Part shown: positions 58,629-64,000 of the stretch, piece after piece
How positions within the stretch are numbered: the first letter of the stretch is position 1
How the letters are laid out: every line of letters starts with the position of its first letter
Assembly: GCA_032622095.1 (NCBI GenBank)
Contig: CP136061.1
Location: 90,080,983 to 90,144,982, forward strand
DNA length: 64,000 nucleotides
Reading direction: 5' to 3'
Source: Siphonodentalium dalli
Lineage: Eukaryota > Mollusca > Scaphopoda > Gadilida > Siphonodentaliidae
The notes under the pieces: model-generated
Seen by the model: the letters and a program-made list of their open reading frames with translations, nothing else
The model's database searches: none
Told to the model about the DNA's origin: nothing
Program-made: the position numbers and the translations under genes

Positions 58629-60284
58629 CTGCAAAATATTATGGAGAGTTGTAAGATTTGGTTAAAAGATCCAAGATGGCTGCTGGCGGCCATGTTTTTT
58701 AAACCAAATTTTGGGAAAAATTGATGGCTCCCATCTAGAGGTCACCCTGAAGATCCATATGAAGTTTGGTAATGATTGGATGAGAGATGTGAGCTGTAGG
58801 TTGTGCTAACAGATATTGTTGACGGACACAAAGACAGACAGATGCCAACCCAGGTAACAGCTCAAACTTGAAGTTGAGATAAAAATAAGGGGGGGGGGTA
58901 TTTTTCATGTGACAATTTAATGGCGGATGGATTGTACTGGTCTCTCATGAGGGTGTGCAGAGTGAGCGATGTAGCCTCGTAGAGCCAGAGTATAGTCCAG
59001 GGTTCATACTATTTCCTGGGAATAAAATTTAGCAAAATTTTAGCTATTCTTATCTCTTTTCTGACAGGAGCTGCACTGGCGCAACATTAAGGACTCTGGT
59101 GTGCCAATGCATTCTCTTATATGCGAGTCGACCGTAGGTGTTACTCCCGCCGTTTACCCGCGCTTGGTTGAATTTCTTCACTTTGACATTCAGAGCACTG
59201 GGCAGAAATAACATTTTCCTCCCATGTTATATAAGAGAATGCATTGGCCTAACAATTTTTTATCAATTTTTGCTTACATTTTTTTTTACAATTTTTATCA
59301 TTTTCTATATATTTTTTTCTTACATTCTGTAACAATTTTTATCATTTTTTCTTATATTCTTTAAAGTGATGTGAAACACTTCTGTTGGGTGATCAAATAG
59401 AAATGGAGAATAATCTTGCTCAAAGTGTTTATTTTTACGAATATTAATCAAAATTTCCAGCACACACCGTCATTCTAATATATTAATTAAATGCAATGAC
59501 TATCGATGGCGAAATCATTTATGTTAGTTTATCGCCGGTTGTTGCGTCTCGAATCGACATGTAAATATTTACAATTATGCTTAATTCAGACGATGATAAC
59601 TATGGAGTGGTGCGGTCGATTTCTTTTAGATTTTCGGCGATGTTAGTAGAATGCTACATTCCAACAGTTGGAATAGCGCCTGAGTACTAACTTATCAGTT
59701 TCACCCACCCGAACAAGTCCATACTATGTCTTTAACAATTTTTATAATTTTTTATATTTTTTTTCTTACATTCTGTAACAATTTTTATAATTTTTTCTTA
59801 TATTCTTTATCATTTTTTTCTCACATTCTTTAACAATTTGTATCATTTTTTATCATTATTTCTTACATTTTTGACAATTTCTTTTATCATTTTTTCTTAT
59901 ATTTTTGACAATGTTTTTTAACATTTTTTTTCATTTTTTCTTACATTTTTTTAGGCCAATGCACTCTATTATATATGCAAGGTGCCCTATGGGCGACTCA
60001 CATATATAAGAGAATGCATTGGCACAGGGCTTTTGCAAAAATTGAGGAAGCTCCAGTCATGAAAGGGTTAAGCACTTTTACACTCTTTGAGGACTGGGTA
60101 AAGAGTTTTAATGACTATTTTACTATCATAACATACAATGAACACATCACTCTAAGTCAGTTTACACTGTTCAAAATCGCACTCCGAGATTTGCTTGAGA
60201 TTTTCAATAAATAGACCCATGCGGAATAATTTTATGCTGAATTGGACTTTTCAAGGAGAGCAATTAATTTTTAAGTACTTTTAA

Positions 60285-60929
60285 CCCTTTCATGACGGGA
60301 GCTGCACTGGTGCAGCATTAACCCTTTCAGTGCCAGGGGCCGATCTCATCGGCCCTAATTTACGGTCTGTAAAATCGGCCCTAAAAAAAAATAAAAAAAA
60401 ATTTGGGGGTATGCTTAAGCATGCTACAGCGAATTTAAAAACAAAGCAGGATAAAACCTTAGGGGCATGTTATAACTCAAAACTATCACCAAGTATTCAT
60501 AGTAATAATTTTGATACCCATGAAAAACGTAAGATTCCCTGGCACTAAACCTACAAAATAAGTCTGTTAAAGAATATAAGAAAAAATTATTAAAATTGTA
60601 AAAAATAATAACAAATGATGAAAAATTGTTAGGCCAATGCAGCCTCTTATATATGCGAGAAGACCTATGGTCGACTCGCATATATAAGAGAATTCATTGG
60701 CACAGGGTATATGGGTTGATACAAAAATCAGACCTGGCACTGAAAGGGTTAAAGAACATGTGACAGTGCATTCTCTTATATTATGTGAGTCTCCCATAGG
60801 GAGCGTCACATATATAGACAATGCATTGGCTTTCAAGGTAAATATTGTTAGGCATGGGAGACTCGCATATATAAGATAATACATTGCAGTGTTTTTGCTA
60901 AATTTCAGGAAGCTGCAGCGATTAAAGAG
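60285..60929. mobile_element. piggyBac-type MITE, outer element of a nested pair
   Basis: TTAA at 60281-60284 and 60930-60933. Left end CCCTTTCATGACGGGAGC; the right end is diverged (GCTGCAGCGATTAAAGAG). It is split by the inner element at the TTAA of its 'gcagcattaa' motif, which is uninterrupted in sister copies (for example 21466, 35445). Confidence 0.8.
60322..60748. mobile_element. piggyBac-type MITE, CCCTTTCAGTGCC subfamily, inner element
   Basis: 427 bp with TTAA at 60318-60321 and 60749-60752. Very similar to 16248-16740, including GGGCCGATCTCATCGGCCC. Confidence 0.88.
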
Positions 60930-60959
60930 TTAAAGGAAGATATCTATTTAATTAAGCAC

Positions 60960-61590
60960 TTTTAAAGATGCATAATCCGAATTAACGCTCCCAAATTACT
61001 ATTACCTCATTCTGCCATGATTAGTGACCATTAAAGATGCATTATCCGAATTAATAAAGAATATAAGAAAAAATTATTAAAATTGTAAAAAATAATAACA
61101 AATGATGAAAAATTGTTAGGCCAATGCATTCTCTTATATATGCGAGGCGACCTATGGTCGACTCGCATATATAAGAGAATGCATTGGCACAGGGTATATG
61201 GGTTGATACAAAAATCGCACCTGGCACTGAAAGGGTTAACGCTCCCAAATTACTATTTCTTTGGATTCGGGGTAAAAATTATTTGATTTGAGGTGAGGAA
61301 ACCACCCATCAAAGCTCAGAGTGATCAGATATCGATTTTTGAAGTTTGTTATTTCTCGAGATGTGCAATTATTTGTGGCCCAGAAAACAGCTGTCAAACA
61401 GACGGTCTCGATCTCATTGAACAAAATGTTGATAAATTGGGAAATTTGATACCATAGTTGACAGTGGTTAGCATTATTTTGTTGCAATTAATCGATTCTA
61501 ACAACTATAGCATATTTTGAAGAAATGTTGTTGTATCTTGATGATATGGCGACCGTCTGATTGGATTGAGTACCTTTAATGGAGAAGGTG
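60960..61590 (+). repeat. Dispersed family 'D500', copy 3, occupied by a MITE at TTAA
   Basis: The family sequence 'atccgaattaacgctcccaa' appears intact at 60970 and again split around 61050-61240 by the 3' half of a CCCTTTCAGTGCC MITE (about 61055-61235), whose right TTAA is 61236-61239. The remainder ('gatttgaggtgaggaaacca' etc.) matches copies 1 and 2. Confidence 0.75.
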
Positions 61591-61669
61591 GAAATTTAAG
61601 CATATTTCATTGTGCGTCTGTACCCTGTAGCCAAGTAAACACAGTGAGTGAAGGTTAACTCGCACAAAC

Positions 61670-61773
61670 CTTAAGTTGTTGTTGTAGACTTTTGTTCTTC
61701 TCCATGAGGGTCACTCTATCCTCTTCTGGTCGAGCATACTCCTCAGCATTATCATACTGCTGTAGGTTCGCAC
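61670..61773 (-). CDS. ERM: ERM protein penultimate exon: end of the helical/linker region
   Basis: This 104-nt exon (acceptor 'gttattttctag', donor AAG|GTTTGT) encodes ANLQQYDNAEEYARPEEDRV and TLMEKNKSLQQQLK. It enters with 2 nt and exits in phase 0 into the last exon. It corresponds to the ERM stretch just before the C-terminal actin-binding tail ('EExRxTEAEKNERVQxxLxxLxxEL'), predicted helical and acidic. The FERM domain and coiled coil would lie beyond 64000. Confidence 0.9.
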
Positions 61774-62050
61774 CTAGAAAATAACAAAATCCACTTTATG
61801 TGGCGCATAGATGGTTTGTTTCAGCATTGGTAGCCATGGCAAACTTCCATAAACAAAGCTACATCGTCCAACTAGAGGATTCATTGGAAATATGGCTGCA
61901 ATAATGCGGAGGGTTCACGATGCGATGAAATGCGCATCACAATTTTTCCCCTATGATGTGATGCGCATCATGATGCAAACTTAAGTTGATGAATCTGATA
62001 ATTGTCACTCCGAAATAATGAATGATAGACAGCTCTACACAGTAAATATG

Positions 62051-62659
62051 CACCTGATACAGACCAATGTTACTCTGTAGTAATACAAAACTATTAGTTA
62101 AAAGGCCTCAGTAGTATAGGGTATGTGGCATGCAACGCCAGCCATTGAGGCATGCCACAGGCCAATCGCGATCACGGGAATATTTAATCTGAAGGGTAAT
62201 AACTCTATAAAGAATGTACCTTTACGAAATAACGGCCATTTGTATGAGAAATTACAACACCACAATAGATCAACTCTGGTGAAATATAAGTCAAATTCTG
62301 CTATAGGGTGGGTGGGCTTGGGGGAGGTTTGGGTTACGCTCTTACTTCAAATATTTCCGTTATTTCGTCAAAAACACTTCTTCAAATATCTCCGTTATTT
62401 AGTTATTAAAAATAATTTCTTCTATTATTCGCGCTATTCCGTCGTTTCGATGCATTTTTTATTCCGCTATTTAGCTGTATTTTTCCTATTTCGCTTTTTC
62501 GTTGTATTTCATATTTCGATAATTCACTATATTTGACATATTATGGGATATGTGGCATTCCTCAACGGCTGGCGTAGCATGCCACATACCCTATACCACT
62601 GAGGCCTTTTAACTAATAGTTTTGTATTACTACAGAGTAACATTGGTCTGTATCAGGTG
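62051..62659. mobile_element. Foldback element with 8-bp duplication, 609 bp
   Basis: Long inverted arms of roughly 100 bp (CACCTGATACAGACCAATGT ... ACATTGGTCTGTATCAGGTG), flanked by a perfect TAAATATG duplication (62043-62050, 62660-62667). The interior holds a palindromic 'ggcatgc' part and a T-rich, 'ttatttcg'-periodic stretch that produces a fortuitous 137-codon plus-strand frame. TSD length suggests hAT; the arms do not match the other families here. Confidence 0.88.
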
Positions 62660-62944
62660 TAAATATGTGTACCTAGAATCTAATGTTTCTATATCTATTT
62701 GTTAGAAAAATTGTCTGATAGATTGACAGAACTTTTGAAACAAAGTTTTATACAGTCTGATTGTCCCCAAACTTGCAGCTTGAAAGGTTGGGAAAGCTAT
62801 GTCAGAGTAGCAGAATGGGTAGCAGAATTGTTGGAAATTTGCTTAAAAAAAAACGAGAAATATTTACATTTCAACCACTATAGTTACAATAGTCTATATA
62901 TAGTAACTTTATTGGTGGAAATTGTTATTTTTTAAGGTTTTTTT

Positions 62945-63195
62945 CTTTCAGAATGAGGTCCCCAGATGGTGAATTTAGTGATGCCATCAACACAGCAGGC
63001 TAGCATCACTAAATTCACCCTATGTGGACCTCATTCTGCTTAGGCCTCATCTTCTGGGAAGTATATCTATAGTCTCAAATAAACATTGTTTTAGTTACTT
63101 TTTGATGTCTGTTCAGTTTCTATAACCCTGAATTTGCAGAAGATAAAATGCATAATCGAGGTAACTAATGGGTGAACATCAACTTCAACTGGGGT
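62945..63195. mobile_element. CAAGCCTTG-family hAT-type MITE fragment
   Basis: The hairpin 'agaatgaggtccccagatgg' with 'accctatgtggacctcattc' is followed by the internal region in inverse orientation. The TIRs are missing. Confidence 0.65.
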
Positions 63196-63700
63196 CAACA
63201 TTTACAAATTTTTTTGACAGGACTGATTTTCAAATTCACCTAAGAGATTCTTGAATAGAAGCTATAATCCAAATATGGTTAAAATCGGAACACGCTTGTT
63301 AAGAGTTATGACTATCATGACATGAATGGACAGACGTCCACTGTCCAATGTAGGTCGAGTTTGTTGCACTTGACCAATAAACATTTAGAACTGTACTTCG
63401 TCACCGCTGATAACCATATAAAGAAAGCCGGCTAATGGTGAACGGAGTTTGTTCGGAATTTGGCTTTGGTGTTTTCTAATGACGAACGCCGCTGAAACCG
63501 CATTCATCTTCGGACAAACTCATTATATCAGGAAAATTATCGCCTTGATAACCTTTGCAAAAGGTCGTCTTGGACCGACTGGCCTGAAATTTTGCATGTC
63601 ATATTCTTAGACATGCAATCGGACATGAGGGTCAAATATTGTTAAACGCGCCAAAATCATGACAGCGTTACAGACAGACACACACACGCAAACACTTGGC
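63196..63700. other. ERM intron: short dispersed repeat, otherwise unique
   Basis: 'gttatgactatcatgaca' and 'acagacgtccactgtccaat' look like mollusc-type repeat ends. No exon was seen. Confidence 0.4.
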
Positions 63701-63704
63701 TTTT

Positions 63705-64000
63705 AGGCTGCAAATAATGTGTCTGTCATTTGCAGAATGAGGTCCCCAGAGGGTGAATTTAGCAACGCTATCCCGCAAGGCGGGCTAGCATCACCAAATT
63801 CACCTTCTTGGGACCACATTCTGCTTAGGCCTCAACTGCTATGGTAGACCTATGATCAGATCGAAGTTCCCCAGTTGAAGTTGGTGATGCTCACCTATTA
63901 GTCACCTCAATTATGCAATTTATCTTCTGCAAATTAGGGGATATAGAAACTTCCCAGAAGGGAAAAAGTAACTAAACACAATGTTCATTCGAGACTATAG
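63705..64000. mobile_element. CAAGCCTTG-family hAT-type MITE, long form, cut by window end
   Basis: 'tgtgtctgtcatttgcagaa' hairpin, then the internal region ('agttggtgatgctcaccta', 'gaaactt') continuing past 64000. Confidence 0.75.

Larger units (their letters stand above)
58629..61669. other. ERM intron: mollusc-type repeat, MITE cluster and T-rich tandem
   Basis: Repeat with 'gacggacacaaagacagaca' at 58680-58870; piggyBac-type MITE pieces at 59060-60070 with an inserted unrelated segment (59140-59225) and a degenerate 'ttttttcttacattctttaa' tandem (59255-59950); the nested MITEs 60285-60929; and the D500 copy 60960-61590. Confidence 0.6.

Noticed and set aside
62123-62536. 137-codon plus-strand ORF
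   Set aside because: It lies entirely inside the foldback element 62051-62659, and the C-terminal half is translation of a T-rich periodic tract. No domain was recognised.

Overview
This window is eukaryotic (metazoan) genomic DNA: AT-rich, intron-dominated and packed with short non-autonomous transposons. The repeat complement points to a mollusc or a close lophotrochozoan. It includes dispersed units ending in GGACGGACG-rich tracts followed by 'agtgatgactatagctcc', units starting with an AGCTCACC-like motif, and abundant TTAA- and 8-bp-TSD MITEs. The taxon is inferred; the species cannot be determined from the sequence.

Two genes are recognisable, both on the minus strand. (1) The N-terminal half of an anoctamin/TMEM16 protein runs from a start codon at 42238 down to 635 and continues out of the window. 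I could assemble 14 exons: 42160-42249, 35117-35203, 29275-29351, 25003-25017, 20354-20407, 18289-18447, 15310-15405, 14484-14528, 12401-12549, 9714-9835, 8061-8116, 7041-7144, 1281-1415 and 635-789. All splice phases agree and they give about 444 codons: a variable acidic N-terminus, the cytosolic dimerisation region, the YFGEKIG signature, the first membrane segment, the cysteine-rich loop and the start of the second membrane segment. (2) The last two exons of an ezrin/radixin/moesin (ERM) protein lie at 61670-61773 and 58464-58628. They end in the actin-binding C-terminus with the KYKTL phosphorylation site. The interval 42250-58463 is intergenic, or holds unrecognised 5' non-coding exons of the anoctamin; I see no convincing gene there.

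Mobile elements: three non-autonomous hAT-type elements with perfect 8-bp target duplications (8766-9682, 27382-28603, 37830-39014); a foldback element with an 8-bp duplication (62051-62659); a CAAGCCTTG-ended hAT-type MITE family; TTAA-flanked piggyBac-type MITEs of several subfamilies sharing one internal hairpin; TA-flanked CAGTAATGC hairpin MITEs; and several dispersed families of unknown class. One 5S-rRNA-like sequence lies at about 44312-44435.

The most unusual signal is that tandem arrays and partial duplications in the anoctamin gene repeatedly include exon-intron junctions. A 1.26-kb minisatellite at 11143-12400 carries about 40 copies of the 5' splice site of exon 12401-12549. Exon 18289-18447 has a 67-bp array of donor-site copies on one side and a 35-bp array of acceptor-site copies on the other. 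The 15-nt microexon at 25003 has degenerate acceptor-like copies upstream. Partial copies of three other exons lie in adjoining introns (5175-5235, 15180-15226, 35938-36110). I know of no name for this pattern; it may affect splicing, or may only reflect local slippage and gene-conversion dynamics.
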